From NCBI GenBank assembly GCA_041658245.1, contig JBBAAM010000004.1:50823-114822 (forward strand): a DNA stretch of 64,000 bases, read 5' to 3'. The notes under the pieces were generated by a model, which saw only the letters and a list, made by a program, of their open reading frames with translations, searched no databases and had not been told where the DNA came from. The position numbers and the translations under genes are program-made. Positions 18,671-28,747 of this stretch are shown piece after piece (position 1 is the stretch's first letter; each line of letters begins with the position of its first letter). The DNA comes from Fen-1258 sp041658245 (GTDB lineage Bacteria > Bacteroidota > Ignavibacteria > Ignavibacteriales > Melioribacteraceae).

Positions 18671-19318
18671 TTAAAGATTTTGATTTTCAATTTCAGTTAT
18701 TTTATCAAGCCGGCGTTGATGCCTTCCACCGCCAAAGTTTGTATTAAGCCACGTCTCTAAAATACTCTTAATAGTTTCTTCACCGAGTGCTTTTGCTCCC
18801 AGCACTAAAATATTTGCGTTGTTATGTTCGCGCGCACTTTTAGCTGTAAATTCATTATAGCACGTTGCAGCCCGAATACCTTTGATCTTATTGGCTGTTA
18901 TTGCAGAGGGAATTCCCGTCGCGTCAACAAGAATACCGAAATCAACTTCTCCGCTTTTAACTTTTTTAGCGGCTGCAAAAGCAAAATCAGGATAATCACA
19001 AGAAACCTCGTCAAATGTTCCAACATCCTGAATTGAAAAACCTTTTTCAACTAATATTTTCATTAAAAGATTTTTTACCGAATAACCGGTGTGGTCGCAT
19101 CCAAGTACTACTATATTTTTAACCGGGTTTAGAGATACGTTGGTGCTGGAAGAAAACTCAATTTTATCACTTTCAACTTTTTTAACGACCGTTATTCCCA
19201 ATTCTTTAATTTTGTCTTTTGCAAGAGGGGTAACAATATCTTTATCACCAATCGGAAGAATCTTTCCTCCATTTTTATAATTTGCAATAACCTCAGCTTC
19301 GGTAATTATCTTTTTCAT
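18671..19318 (-). CDS. RpiB/LacAB-family sugar-phosphate isomerase with N-terminal extension
   Basis: 215 residues. About 68-212 is RpiB-like: VLGCDHTGYSVK, CDYPDFA, TANKIKGIRAA, SAREHNNANILVLG (His165) and GGGRHQRRLDKITEIE. In E. coli RpiB the catalytic base Cys66 lies in ICGTG; here that stretch is LVDATGIPSA, so Asp132 replaces Cys while Thr134 is kept. Residues 1-65 form a small extra domain (ITEAEVIANYKNGGKI, then DIVTPLAKDKIKELGI) that resembles the N-terminal segment of EutQ-type microcompartment proteins. Ribose/allose phosphate isomerase activity is therefore uncertain. It is encoded next to manC, so sugar-phosphate metabolism is plausible. Confidence 0.8.
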   Translation of the reverse strand: MKKIITEAEVIANYKNGGKILPIGDKDIVTPLAKDKIKELGITVVKKVESDKIEFSSSTNVSLNPVKNIVVLGCDHTGYSVKNLLMKILVEKGFSIQDVGTFDEVSCDYPDFAFAAAKKVKSGEVDFGILVDATGIPSAITANKIKGIRAATCYNEFTAKSAREHNNANILVLGAKALGEETIKSILETWLNTNFGGGRHQRRLDKITEIENQNL

Positions 19319-19319
19319 T

Positions 19320-20387
19320 TTATAAATAATCGTTCAATTTATTCAATTTAATAAAATCAACAACTTTTTTAACTTCTTGAGCATTTTCCCGCTTGCACAC
19401 AAGTAACGCGTCGTCAGTATTGATCACAATTACATTATCGAGTCCGATTACCGCTGCAAATTTCCCGGGAGAATAAATATAAGAATCCGAAGTTTTATCA
19501 GTATAAACGTTTCCAACAAGTGAATTATCATTCTTATCCTTGTTCGAAAGTTGATGAACTTCTTCCCAACTGCCCACATCACTCCATGTGAATTTCCCTT
19601 TAATTAAAAAAACTTTGTGCGATTTCTCCATAATTCCGTAATCAATTGATACACTTCGAAGTTGACCATATTCCTCAAGTAAAATTTTCTCAAACGCCGG
19701 AGTACCAAAAACAGATGAAATATTTTTTAATGCTTGCGCTAATTCCGGCATAAGAAGAGATATTTCACTTAGAATAGCATCTGCTTTCCAAACGAACATT
19801 CCGCTGTTCCAAAGGAAATCGCCGCTTGAAACAAAGTTTAAGGCTGTTTCATAATTCGGTTTTTCTGCAAACGTTAATACTTTAAAGATGTTTTCTTCTA
19901 ATTCATTTTCATCAATTTGAATATAGCCATATCCGGTTTCAGGACGTGTGGGCGGAATTCCAATGGTCACTAATCCGGCTTTCTTGTTGGCATAGTTCAC
20001 TGCTGTGCGTAATGTCTCTTGAAAAATATCATTTTCGCGGATTATATGATCAGCAGGAAGAACTACAATTACGGCTTTCGGGTCTATCTTCTGTATCAAT
20101 ACCGAAGCTAATCCGATCGCGGCGGCAGTATTGCGCCCGAATGGTTCTTCAAGAATATTTTCATTAGGAATCTCAGGTAATTGTTTTCTGATCTCTTCTT
20201 TTTGAAGTTTGTTCGTTACAATAAAAATATTTTGATTTGGAACAAAACCCTCAAGTCTATCCACAGTATTTTGTATCATTGTTCTTTCATCAAAGATCTT
20301 TAATAATTGCTTAGGTGATTTTTCCCGGCTTCTAGGCCAAAAGCGAGAGCCTACACCGCCAGCCATAATAACGGCGAAAACGTTCAT
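19320..20387 (-). CDS. manC: Mannose-1-phosphate guanylyltransferase
   Basis: 355 residues; ATG at 20387 is preferred over the TTG three bases upstream, and it overlaps the preceding stop as TGATG. The nucleotidyltransferase signature MAGGVGSRFWPRSREKSPKQ is intact at the N-terminus, followed by VVVLPADHII, WNSGMFVWKAD and FTWSDVGSWEEV. It makes GDP-mannose from mannose-1-phosphate and GTP for surface glycans. The cupin-type phosphomannose isomerase domain of bifunctional ManC is absent, so another enzyme must supply mannose-6-phosphate. Neighbours alr, amidase and envelope genes fit a role in the cell surface. Confidence 0.93.
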   Translation of the reverse strand: MNVFAVIMAGGVGSRFWPRSREKSPKQLLKIFDERTMIQNTVDRLEGFVPNQNIFIVTNKLQKEEIRKQLPEIPNENILEEPFGRNTAAAIGLASVLIQKIDPKAVIVVLPADHIIRENDIFQETLRTAVNYANKKAGLVTIGIPPTRPETGYGYIQIDENELEENIFKVLTFAEKPNYETALNFVSSGDFLWNSGMFVWKADAILSEISLLMPELAQALKNISSVFGTPAFEKILLEEYGQLRSVSIDYGIMEKSHKVFLIKGKFTWSDVGSWEEVHQLSNKDKNDNSLVGNVYTDKTSDSYIYSPGKFAAVIGLDNVIVINTDDALLVCKRENAQEVKKVVDFIKLNKLNDYL

Positions 20388-21277
20388 CAAATATTCCTCA
20401 TTTTTAAAGTTTGTAATTTTTTTCCGAAATCTTCCGCTCGGTTTAAGTAGTAAGTAATATCAACATCTTTATTTTTTACCAACGCAACGATAACAATTAA
20501 ACATGCACGCATTGCTTCGATCATATCTTTTTCAGGATCTAATTCCTTCAATTGAAGCATACGAAATGCTCTTGCTAAAATATTATGCATTTCAGTGGTT
20601 ATTTCCGTCCCGAATTTTTCAGACAAGGAAGCGTTGACCCGCATTACAGATTCATACTGTCGTAATTCAGTTGATTTAACTTCCCCGTTCCCCAAATTTT
20701 TCAATACTAATTCAATTTCTTTCACCGGTTTCAATATCGTCGCTTCAAAATTTTGAAAAAAAAGATGATCATCGTCGCTCTCATCTTCAAAAATTATTTT
20801 CTCTTTCATCTTACCTGCTATGTCGGCAGATAGGTCGGTTTTCATTTTTTCTGTAAACGAACTTTTTCTATCCGTAAAGTCAATCGTCAACGAATCCTCT
20901 TTATTCTCGTTTTGCACAGAGTTCGAACCAAATTCATCAAGTTTTTTAATAATTTCTTTATATGAATTCGGAGTTAAAGTATCAAGCACAACATTTAAAT
21001 CTTTAACTAAAAGTTGTGCGTGTTCTTTGAATTTTTCCGAAAGTTTAAGAAAATCAATTTTATTTTGCTTCAAAAAGTTGTAAATCTCGTTCAGTTTTAT
21101 CGCAAATTTGGAAAGCTGTGTAATCTTTTTCATCCCGCATATTACGATTTCTAAATCGCCTGCATTGAGTATGGTTTCTTTCAATAATCCGACAACTTCA
21201 ATTTTTTCACTGCTAAGTCTTAAATTATTTACAGCAACACTAATGGTTTGGATGATATATTGTTTTTTTAGATCCAT
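20387..21277 (-). CDS. Uncharacterised helical protein between alr and manC
   Basis: I do not recognise this 296-residue protein. It has no signal peptide or transmembrane helix. It looks almost wholly alpha-helical, with two helical halves (about 1-110 and 180-296) joined by a charged, acidic linker (about 115-175, rich in Asp, Glu, Ser and Lys, including DESDDDH). It is translationally coupled on both sides: TAATG with alr and TGATG with manC. That tight placement suggests a function tied to wall or sugar-nucleotide supply, but nothing in the sequence names it. Confidence 0.7.
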   Translation of the reverse strand: MDLKKQYIIQTISVAVNNLRLSSEKIEVVGLLKETILNAGDLEIVICGMKKITQLSKFAIKLNEIYNFLKQNKIDFLKLSEKFKEHAQLLVKDLNVVLDTLTPNSYKEIIKKLDEFGSNSVQNENKEDSLTIDFTDRKSSFTEKMKTDLSADIAGKMKEKIIFEDESDDDHLFFQNFEATILKPVKEIELVLKNLGNGEVKSTELRQYESVMRVNASLSEKFGTEITTEMHNILARAFRMLQLKELDPEKDMIEAMRACLIVIVALVKNKDVDITYYLNRAEDFGKKLQTLKMRNI

Positions 21278-22422
21278 TATCCGATATAAATCCTCGGGAC
21301 ACGTTTTGAAATATTACAGGTTATTTCATAAGGTATCGTATTGAGTTGCGTGCTCCATTCCCATGCATCAATTGAGTGATTTTTGCTTTTTCCAAGCAAA
21401 ATTACTTTCTCACCGATTTTTATTTTTGCTTCTCCAACATCAAACATAATTCTGTCCATAGTTACACTGCCAACTTGTTGATAGATCTTATCCTTAATAA
21501 TACAAAACATTTTATTTGTTAAATTACGATTTAATCCATCACCGTAACCGAGAGGTACGGAAATGATTTGCGATCTTTTTTGAAGAATATACTTTCTGCC
21601 GTAACTAACCGATTCTCCCTTTTCAAACCATCTGCATGAGGCAGTTTCTGAAATTAAAGACATAACCGGTCTTAACTTTATGGAAGAAGTTATTTCTTGC
21701 GAAGGAGGATAGCCGTATAACGAGATCCCGGGACGAACCATGTTAAAATAGGCTTTCGGCATTGTTAATATTGCTCCGCTGTTCGCAATATGGATAACAT
21801 TTGGTCTGATTTTTTTCTTCTGAAGTTCAAGAACAACAGCATTAAATCTTTTTAATTGAAGCTGCGCAAAAATTTTATCCTTCTCATCTGAAGTGGCAAA
21901 ATGAGAATAAACCCCGTCTAAAATAAATCTATCATTTGAAACAATTTTTTCAATAAAAAGCGCAGCATCTTTGAATGGAACACCAAGCCGACCCATTCCC
22001 GTATCAATTTTAATTTGAACTTTTATTTTTTTAAGAGGTTTTGTTTTGAGTTGATGAGTATTTTTAACATCACTTTTTGTAAAATATTTTTCTATTAATT
22101 GTACTTGTTCTTTACAAAAAACCGTTGGGATCAAATCATATTTAATAATTTCATCAATATTGTTTGCTGTTGGAGGTTCAAATAGCAAGATGGGTTGTTC
22201 AACTTTAATATTCCTTAATGCAATTCCTTCTTCAGATAAAGCGACCCCAAAATACTCAGGTCTTTCTTTTAATGAATTTAAAGCATTTACAACTTCGGCA
22301 AATCCATGTCCGTATGCATCGGCTTTAACTACAGCAAGAACTTTAGTTTTTGTTTTCTTTCTGATCGCTAAATAATTTGCTTTCAGATAAGCAAGATTTA
22401 TAATGGCTTTTGTCGGACGCAT
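21277..22422 (-). CDS. alr: Alanine racemase
   Basis: 381 residues from the ATG at 22422 (a TTG one codon upstream is less likely). The PLP-binding lysine is in VLAVVKADAYGHGFAEV near residue 33, and the second catalytic residue, a tyrosine near 271, is in GESVSYGRKY, followed by the family segment SVPLGYGDGLNR. GISLYGYPPS and TVTMDRIMFDVG are further signatures. It interconverts L- and D-alanine for peptidoglycan. It is the first gene of a run with an unknown protein, manC, an rpiB-like gene and the amidase. Confidence 0.95.
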   Translation of the reverse strand: MRPTKAIINLAYLKANYLAIRKKTKTKVLAVVKADAYGHGFAEVVNALNSLKERPEYFGVALSEEGIALRNIKVEQPILLFEPPTANNIDEIIKYDLIPTVFCKEQVQLIEKYFTKSDVKNTHQLKTKPLKKIKVQIKIDTGMGRLGVPFKDAALFIEKIVSNDRFILDGVYSHFATSDEKDKIFAQLQLKRFNAVVLELQKKKIRPNVIHIANSGAILTMPKAYFNMVRPGISLYGYPPSQEITSSIKLRPVMSLISETASCRWFEKGESVSYGRKYILQKRSQIISVPLGYGDGLNRNLTNKMFCIIKDKIYQQVGSVTMDRIMFDVGEAKIKIGEKVILLGKSKNHSIDAWEWSTQLNTIPYEITCNISKRVPRIYIG

Positions 22423-22537
22423 CAATCAATATTGTTTAATTTTTCTCCCCAAAATATAGTTTTTCTTTAAAAGAGAAGCAAAGAAATGAGATGACTTTTA
22501 ATAGAAGATAGCAATCAATTTATTTTTTTTTCATTTT

Positions 22538-23266
22538 TCAGATGATCTTTTTAAGTATGAATGTTTCCTTCAAATTTATATTTCGTGGAATCGTTACATC
22601 CTTTATAAATGTTTTGTAACCAGGTTTGTACAAAACCATTTGAATGGTACGCGATATCTCATAAGGAGGTAGTGGTGTTCCCTCAGGTGAAACTCTTTCA
22701 AACGAAATTCCAAAACCAAGCAAACCATATGGCAAAACAAATGAACCTTCTAAATTAGATTTTACTAAGGGATTTGTTGTTATTAGTCGAGAAACATCTA
22801 AGTCAAGATAAATCATTCTTTTCTCAATAACTTCAGTATCGGTTTTAATTTGATAGATATAAAATCCGTTAGTCATTGTTTGTGAATTCAGAGTAAAAAC
22901 ATGATTCCCGACATTTAAAGTATCATTAAATAGCACTGTGATTGTATCACCAGTAAACCACCTTAAGATTGTAATAGTAACTTTTTGTCTTGTTGGAATT
23001 TCAAAGCTAATAATAGTCGAAGGAGGAACTGCTTCCGAATTCAGCAATATTTCATTCCTATTTACTTCCAATCGTTCGTTAGGAAAAGTGAAAATGTAGT
23101 GTACATTAACCCCTTCAACCGGATTTCCATTTTCGTCAACAACATTTCCATACAATTCATGATTAGCATCAGGCACAATAACTGTAGCAACCAAATCGTT
23201 TTTACATCCGACTATAAAAACAATACTCAGCACCAATGCAACAAGAGCATATTTAACTACGTTCAT
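22538..23266 (-). CDS. Lipoprotein with carboxypeptidase-regulatory-like domain
   Basis: 242 residues. The N-terminal signal ends in a lipobox (IVFIVGC, Cys near 21). A carboxypeptidase-regulatory-like beta-sandwich begins at HELYGNVVDENGNPVEGVNV, is interrupted by a FlgD/T9SS-like stretch (ISFEIPTRQKVTITIL ... TNGFYIYQI), and resumes near YKPGYKTFIKDVTIP. This nested arrangement is unusual. Likely anchored in a membrane facing the periplasm or surface; a structural or binding role is inferred. Confidence 0.75.
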   Translation of the reverse strand: MNVVKYALVALVLSIVFIVGCKNDLVATVIVPDANHELYGNVVDENGNPVEGVNVHYIFTFPNERLEVNRNEILLNSEAVPPSTIISFEIPTRQKVTITILRWFTGDTITVLFNDTLNVGNHVFTLNSQTMTNGFYIYQIKTDTEVIEKRMIYLDLDVSRLITTNPLVKSNLEGSFVLPYGLLGFGISFERVSPEGTPLPPYEISRTIQMVLYKPGYKTFIKDVTIPRNINLKETFILKKII

Positions 23267-23319
23267 AATTCCCTACTTTTTTTTGTGATAATATAGTTCT
23301 TAACAACTTTTTTCATAAC

Positions 23320-26300
23320 TCATTTCAAGAGTAGCATTTTTTTCTGAGTAGAATATGAACCCGAAACTAATTTGTAAATGTAAACACCGCTTGAATAGTT
23401 TTTTGCATTCCATTCCAACGAATATTTACCAGGCAGTTTTTGTCCGGTAAATAATGTTTCTACTTCTCTTCCTAAGATATCATAGATTTTTATTGTTACT
23501 TTGGTTTCTATCGGAATCTCATACCTAATTTTTGTTGACGGATTAAATGGATTTGGAAAATTCTGATAAAGTGAAAAATCTGATGGTTGAGAATTTGTCT
23601 CATCAATTATACCGGTCGGGGATACTTTGATTCTACAATTACTTAAATCATAAATTTTACCTGGACTTGAATTTTCGTCCACAACGTTTACGCTGTCAAA
23701 CATTAATTCAGTATTTGCTGATTGATTTGACTTTATCACTAAAGATAATTCTAATAGCTCACCTTCATCTACAACAACTCCTTTACTGCTCTGTAAAGTT
23801 AAATTTATTGAACCCGGGCTTAGGTTTCGCATCTCTAGTGTAAATGATTTAGCAGCAGTTATGGTCTTTGCATTAATGACGTTTAACATTGATGGATTGT
23901 AAGAAAGAGCGATGTTGAATTGTGCGATCCCTTTTATGTTTTTTGCTTGAAGAACAACTTTAACGGTATCAGATACTGAGGCGGTGAGTGAATCTATTCG
24001 CAGCGAACTTTCATTACTACTTAAATGACTTGAATCAGCATATGGTCCTCCATAGGCTCCGATATCATTTCTGGTTCCATCAAGGTCATTATACTTTACA
24101 TCAGGATTTCCTGCATTAATACATTGAGATATTAATGATAATCTGAAGTTCCCTTTTGCCGAATCCACAAACATTGGATTTTGTGAAATATCATTCACTC
24201 CGGGATCAACCCCACCATAATTAAAATAATTTCCCCAAACATCATTGTAATTGAGTTGAGATGTATTTGATATTTGTATTCCAAAATCACTATTGCCTGA
24301 TATAATGTTATTATTAAAAGTGGCAGTAGAGCCCTTTTCAGTAATTCCTTTTCCGTGTGATAAAATAGTGTTATTCGTTACTAAAATATTTGACGAATTT
24401 GTCATTGATATTCCGGTTCCAAAGGTTGTACTATCCACTATGATATTATTGCTAATACTAGTATTCGAAGCATTATTCAAATTGATCCCTATTTGAGTAA
24501 GTGGACTTATAATTAACTTATTGTTTCTTATCACTGAGTTAGCGTTATTTATTACTAAATTTCCAAGAAGCGTATTACCAATTATAGTCGAATTCGATTC
24601 ATTGCGACAGGAGATACTTCTGAAATTAAAATTTTCAATAACATTATTCTTGATTGTAGCACTAGACTGTGAAATATCCATCCACACATTTTTAATATAA
24701 TTATTTTCCAGTAATGGATTGGAGTTATTCGAAATTAGGAAAAAAGCATCCGCTGGGGGGAATAAACATTCAATACAATTGTTCTTTATTACTGGTGAAG
24801 ATGATTCGCATATAATCAAAGGATTTAGTGAATAATAGTCGGGATCATTTTTAAAAGTAAACCCGCTTATTTCAGCATTTTTTATATTATTGAAAATAAC
24901 TGCCACATTAGTTTGCTTTACAATAATATTTGTAACTAAGGCTCCACTTCCAAGTAAGCAAATGCCTTCTTTCATTGTCACGGTTTCATAATAATTCCCA
25001 CTTGCAACAATAATGGTGTCCCCAGATATTGCATGATTCACTCCTTCCATAATGGTGTTATATGGATGATCTCTGCTTCCATCCTCATAATTACCATTCT
25101 TGTTATCTACAAAAATAAAATTAGGTTTATCCGTATAAGCGCTTACAATAATTACTCCATCGGTTTTGCTTCTTAGGAATATTTCTTTCGCTTCTCTATC
25201 AAACAATGAAATGTTTATTAATGTTAATGTTGATGCATCATTTGATTTTGCATTCTGATTAACTAAAAATTTCAACGCTAAGATATCTTTTTGAGTAGAA
25301 TTGAGCGATGAATCTGATGATAGTGTAAAATGAACTTCATCTGATCCGTTTGAAGTTACTTGCAATAAAAACTTCTGAGTTGATTTTGTAAGTTCAGCTT
25401 TAATAAATTCTACTATTGCGTTATCAAATTTCAATGAAAACTCAGCTTTTACTATTCCATTTGGATTGTCGAAACTAACAAATGCTAAGACTGTATCTCC
25501 CGGATATGCAGATAGATTTGAAATCATGATAGATTTTGTTAATGGAACTGTTAGACTTTTTTCAATCGGATCTGGACCTCCAAAAGCACCCATATCATTT
25601 CTTGATCCATCCTTATCATTAAACTTTGAGAAAGGGCTTCCGGCATCTTTGCATGGTGAATTTGGGAGAAGCTGATAGTTTTGAATATCTTCATTAATAA
25701 ACAAAGGATTAAGCGTTTTATTCGCCATTCCACTTAAATAAAACTCAGTAGTATTCCAGATGTCGTTAAAATTAGCGTTCATCGCTAATGAGGATGAATT
25801 GGAGATAGCTGCAACTTTTTTTTTATCAAGACCAACAAGAATATTATTCTCTATGATGGAAGTTGTAGATAACCCCACTTTTATACATGCCAAATTCGAA
25901 ACAACAATAGTGTTATTGGTTATCGTTGCTTCGGAAAAAAGATCTGTAAGAATGCCAACATCCTTTGTTACAATAATATTGTTTTTTATCGTAGCTTTAC
26001 TGTAACTTACAGCATTAATCCCGATATAACTTTCGGAAATATGATTTTTTGCAATTACTGCAGTAGCTTTATTTATTAATTGAATGCCTGGAGCAAAACC
26101 ATTAGCAACTTGTATGATATTTCCGGTTATCACGGATGAAACAGCATTGCAGGTGATGGTTTTTGAAAAAGTGAATCCTTTTAAGATACAACTATCAGCA
26201 GTATTCACTTCCCCTGTAATTTTGCATTCAGAGGCATCACTCCCTATCAAGGATACTCCATATCGCATGTTTATTGTCTCGTCATATATTCCTGGTAAAA

Positions 26301-28185
26301 CTTTTATTGTGTCTCCATACTTTGCAACATTCATTCCGGTTTCAATTGTTAAAAAAGGATTATCCACTGACCCGTCACTATCGTCTTTCCCATCCTTACT
26401 TACGTAAATATTGATTCCGAAAGCAGTGCATGTAACCTCATTTGAGATATCACTTTCATTATGGCTTGAATCCACAGCAGTTACTACATAATAATATGGA
26501 ACTCCACTTATCGCAGTCGTATCTTTAAAATGGAGTGAATCTTTCGGAACCTTGCCACTCCATGTGCTATCATATTGATTGCTCTTCGTTCCTCTGTGCA
26601 CAATGTATTGCATTACATCTGTTTCATAATTTCGCTGCCAGTTTAATAGTACACTGGAATGTGAAGCGCTTGCAATTAGATTGCCGGGAGCTTTTGGGGG
26701 GATTGAATCAACCGAGCTGTAATCAATACTTACTGAATTAAGAATTAATGAATTACCGCGCAATGAGGTGAATATTGCTTTGTACTGGATGAATTTATCA
26801 CCATTGTGAATCATATTAATTGGTTCACCTAAATCGTTAAGATAAAAACCCGATGAATCTGTTGGTCCTTGCCATGAAGAAGTTTCTATTTCTTCAGGAC
26901 TACTTCCGGAACGCAATTGGAGTTTGATTTGTGTATTTGGTGAAGCTGTTTTCTGCCAATTAATGTTTTTATAAAGTGTTCCCTCTCCTCCGGTATTAAA
27001 AATTGTTGAGGTCATTTCTCCGTAAAAAATAGGTTTAGCGTTCCATTTATTTGAGAATGTCCGATAGACTCGATTGTCATTATCCCAAGATTTCCACGAT
27101 AAGGTAAAATCGTTGCCGTTAAATTGAATATCGGGTTCACGATTATCCCCGTAAGAAGAATTTTCTATTCTTAAATTATTCCCTATCTTCAGACTACTAC
27201 TATCAATCAACTGTCCGTAAATATTATAAACGATAATATTTTTAGGTTCGTCTGTATTTCTCATATCTCCCCAGACAACCAATAAATTACCATTGTTGTC
27301 CGAACATATTGATGGCTGGAACTGACCATTCGCACCGATATCATCATTAATTCTTTGAATTGAGGTTCTTGATGTTCCATCTGAAAAAAAACTTCTTAGG
27401 AAGATATCTACATCGGAACTGATATTTCTTACAAATCCTGACCAAGCAACACTAAATCCATTTGCGTCTTTAATAATAGACGGACTAATCTCAAAGTTAG
27501 TAACACTTTGTTGGTTTAGTAAAAAAATCTCCCCTATTTTCTCTCCACTTTTATTCCGTTTTTGAATGTGAATTTTAACCTCATTTTGCGAGTCGCGTTG
27601 TGGATAACAAATCCAGAAGTTATTGTCCGCGTCATTCGCAAGAGCGACTGGAGTACTATTACTTGCATTATACTTTTCATTTATTTTAAAGTTGCTGCCA
27701 ACTTTAATTGAGTCGTCCCGAAAGATTTGTCCGTACATATCATAGTTTTGTACAGTCCACATGACAATATATGTTCCGTCATCGAATATAGCTGCTCTAC
27801 TTTTCCCGGACTCTATGGTAAATTCATTCGTATCATTTACTTGAATTGTCTTAGTTACTTCCGACCCGTCCTTTAAATATTTTTTTACGAAAACGTTATC
27901 ACTCTGCACCCATGTTCTAACAAAATTTCCCGCTCCGTCTTTAGCAACAAAACGATAAATGGAATTATCAATATGATCTTCAACTTTTTTATTTAAGCAA
28001 GATGGAAGTTGAACTTCACCACCGGAAACATTCGTAACTATCAGATCAGTTAATTGATTTGCACCAAAATCTAAAGCTGTGGTTTGTGTCCATGTCTTGA
28101 TATTATTTTGTGAGAAACCGAATTGTGCAATAAATAAAGTGAGTACAACAGTTTCAGACAGGATACTAAATGCGTTTTTCTTCAT
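23320..28185 (-). CDS. Large secreted beta-helix/cohesin-like protein with T9SS sorting domain
   Basis: 1621 residues from the ATG at 28185, which has an agagga site; the reading frame opens seven codons earlier. Order: signal peptide; a beta-rich region to about 490; fibronectin type III at about 495-585; DUF1565 start (NIYVSKDGKDDSDGSVDNPF) near 593 and a right-handed beta-helix to about 860; cohesin-like sandwich at about 890-1018; a second DUF1565/beta-helix block at about 1027-1370; a second cohesin-like sandwich at about 1403-1520; T9SS tail from about 1538. The duplicated helix-plus-sandwich unit suggests adhesion or polysaccharide binding at the surface. No catalytic residues could be identified. 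Confidence 0.85.
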   Translation of the reverse strand: MKKNAFSILSETVVLTLFIAQFGFSQNNIKTWTQTTALDFGANQLTDLIVTNVSGGEVQLPSCLNKKVEDHIDNSIYRFVAKDGAGNFVRTWVQSDNVFVKKYLKDGSEVTKTIQVNDTNEFTIESGKSRAAIFDDGTYIVMWTVQNYDMYGQIFRDDSIKVGSNFKINEKYNASNSTPVALANDADNNFWICYPQRDSQNEVKIHIQKRNKSGEKIGEIFLLNQQSVTNFEISPSIIKDANGFSVAWSGFVRNISSDVDIFLRSFFSDGTSRTSIQRINDDIGANGQFQPSICSDNNGNLLVVWGDMRNTDEPKNIIVYNIYGQLIDSSSLKIGNNLRIENSSYGDNREPDIQFNGNDFTLSWKSWDNDNRVYRTFSNKWNAKPIFYGEMTSTIFNTGGEGTLYKNINWQKTASPNTQIKLQLRSGSSPEEIETSSWQGPTDSSGFYLNDLGEPINMIHNGDKFIQYKAIFTSLRGNSLILNSVSIDYSSVDSIPPKAPGNLIASASHSSVLLNWQRNYETDVMQYIVHRGTKSNQYDSTWSGKVPKDSLHFKDTTAISGVPYYYVVTAVDSSHNESDISNEVTCTAFGINIYVSKDGKDDSDGSVDNPFLTIETGMNVAKYGDTIKVLPGIYDETINMRYGVSLIGSDASECKITGEVNTADSCILKGFTFSKTITCNAVSSVITGNIIQVANGFAPGIQLINKATAVIAKNHISESYIGINAVSYSKATIKNNIIVTKDVGILTDLFSEATITNNTIVVSNLACIKVGLSTTSIIENNILVGLDKKKVAAISNSSSLAMNANFNDIWNTTEFYLSGMANKTLNPLFINEDIQNYQLLPNSPCKDAGSPFSKFNDKDGSRNDMGAFGGPDPIEKSLTVPLTKSIMISNLSAYPGDTVLAFVSFDNPNGIVKAEFSLKFDNAIVEFIKAELTKSTQKFLLQVTSNGSDEVHFTLSSDSSLNSTQKDILALKFLVNQNAKSNDASTLTLINISLFDREAKEIFLRSKTDGVIIVSAYTDKPNFIFVDNKNGNYEDGSRDHPYNTIMEGVNHAISGDTIIVASGNYYETVTMKEGICLLGSGALVTNIIVKQTNVAVIFNNIKNAEISGFTFKNDPDYYSLNPLIICESSSPVIKNNCIECLFPPADAFFLISNNSNPLLENNYIKNVWMDISQSSATIKNNVIENFNFRSISCRNESNSTIIGNTLLGNLVINNANSVIRNNKLIISPLTQIGINLNNASNTSISNNIIVDSTTFGTGISMTNSSNILVTNNTILSHGKGITEKGSTATFNNNIISGNSDFGIQISNTSQLNYNDVWGNYFNYGGVDPGVNDISQNPMFVDSAKGNFRLSLISQCINAGNPDVKYNDLDGTRNDIGAYGGPYADSSHLSSNESSLRIDSLTASVSDTVKVVLQAKNIKGIAQFNIALSYNPSMLNVINAKTITAAKSFTLEMRNLSPGSINLTLQSSKGVVVDEGELLELSLVIKSNQSANTELMFDSVNVVDENSSPGKIYDLSNCRIKVSPTGIIDETNSQPSDFSLYQNFPNPFNPSTKIRYEIPIETKVTIKIYDILGREVETLFTGQKLPGKYSLEWNAKNYSSGVYIYKLVSGSYSTQKKMLLLK

Positions 28186-28345
28186 TTTTTCCTCTTGCTT
28201 CATCAAAATAGATAATACTTATTATCATAAAAATCTACTTAAACTAATGTTAGATAAAAATTAATCAATCTAAAAATGAAAAGCAACAAAATAATTGGAA
28301 ACGCGATCCCACATTCTTGCAAACCGCAAACTGCCCACTACCTAA

Positions 28346-28696
28346 CTACATCTCCTTTTTCAGCTCTTCAATCTTCTTCATAAACTCCGGCACCTTATGC
28401 ATGGGAATATCCTTCGCAAGCTGGGCAAAATCTTCTAACTTAGCAGGCATCAATTGCATTAAAGCCGGTGAGGTAGCTAAATCTTCCTGTTTATCCGGTG
28501 TCCATTCCAACAAGTCATTCGGGGTACAATTAAACCAGAGGCAAAAGTCCTGCATCTGGTGCAATTGCAAATTTTTTGCGATGTTATTAACAATCCGGTA
28601 GGCAGTATCTCTTTTATATCCTTTACTCTCAAGAAATTGGACGGGATTATGAATTCCCCTCATCTTAAATATCTTATTTAAATTGTACTTTAACAT
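28346..28696 (-). CDS. Small helix-turn-helix transcriptional regulator
   Basis: 116 residues. Residues 1-65 resemble a Cro/CI-type HTH: LNKIFKMRGIHNPVQFLESK, then a recognition-helix-like GYKRDTAYRIVNN, and LCLW-type hydrophobics in DFCLWFNCTPNDLLEW, a motif common in Cro/CI regulators. The C-terminal half is helical and may dimerise. The start has a strong site (gaggtgattt then atg). Upstream, starting about 50 bp away, are twelve phased 21-bp repeats that could be its operators. Binding is inference. Confidence 0.8.
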   Translation of the reverse strand: MLKYNLNKIFKMRGIHNPVQFLESKGYKRDTAYRIVNNIAKNLQLHQMQDFCLWFNCTPNDLLEWTPDKQEDLATSPALMQLMPAKLEDFAQLAKDIPMHKVPEFMKKIEELKKEM

Positions 28697-28747
28697 AAAT
28701 CACCTCGTTTTTTGTTTATAATCGCACTTTATAAATTTATTTACATT

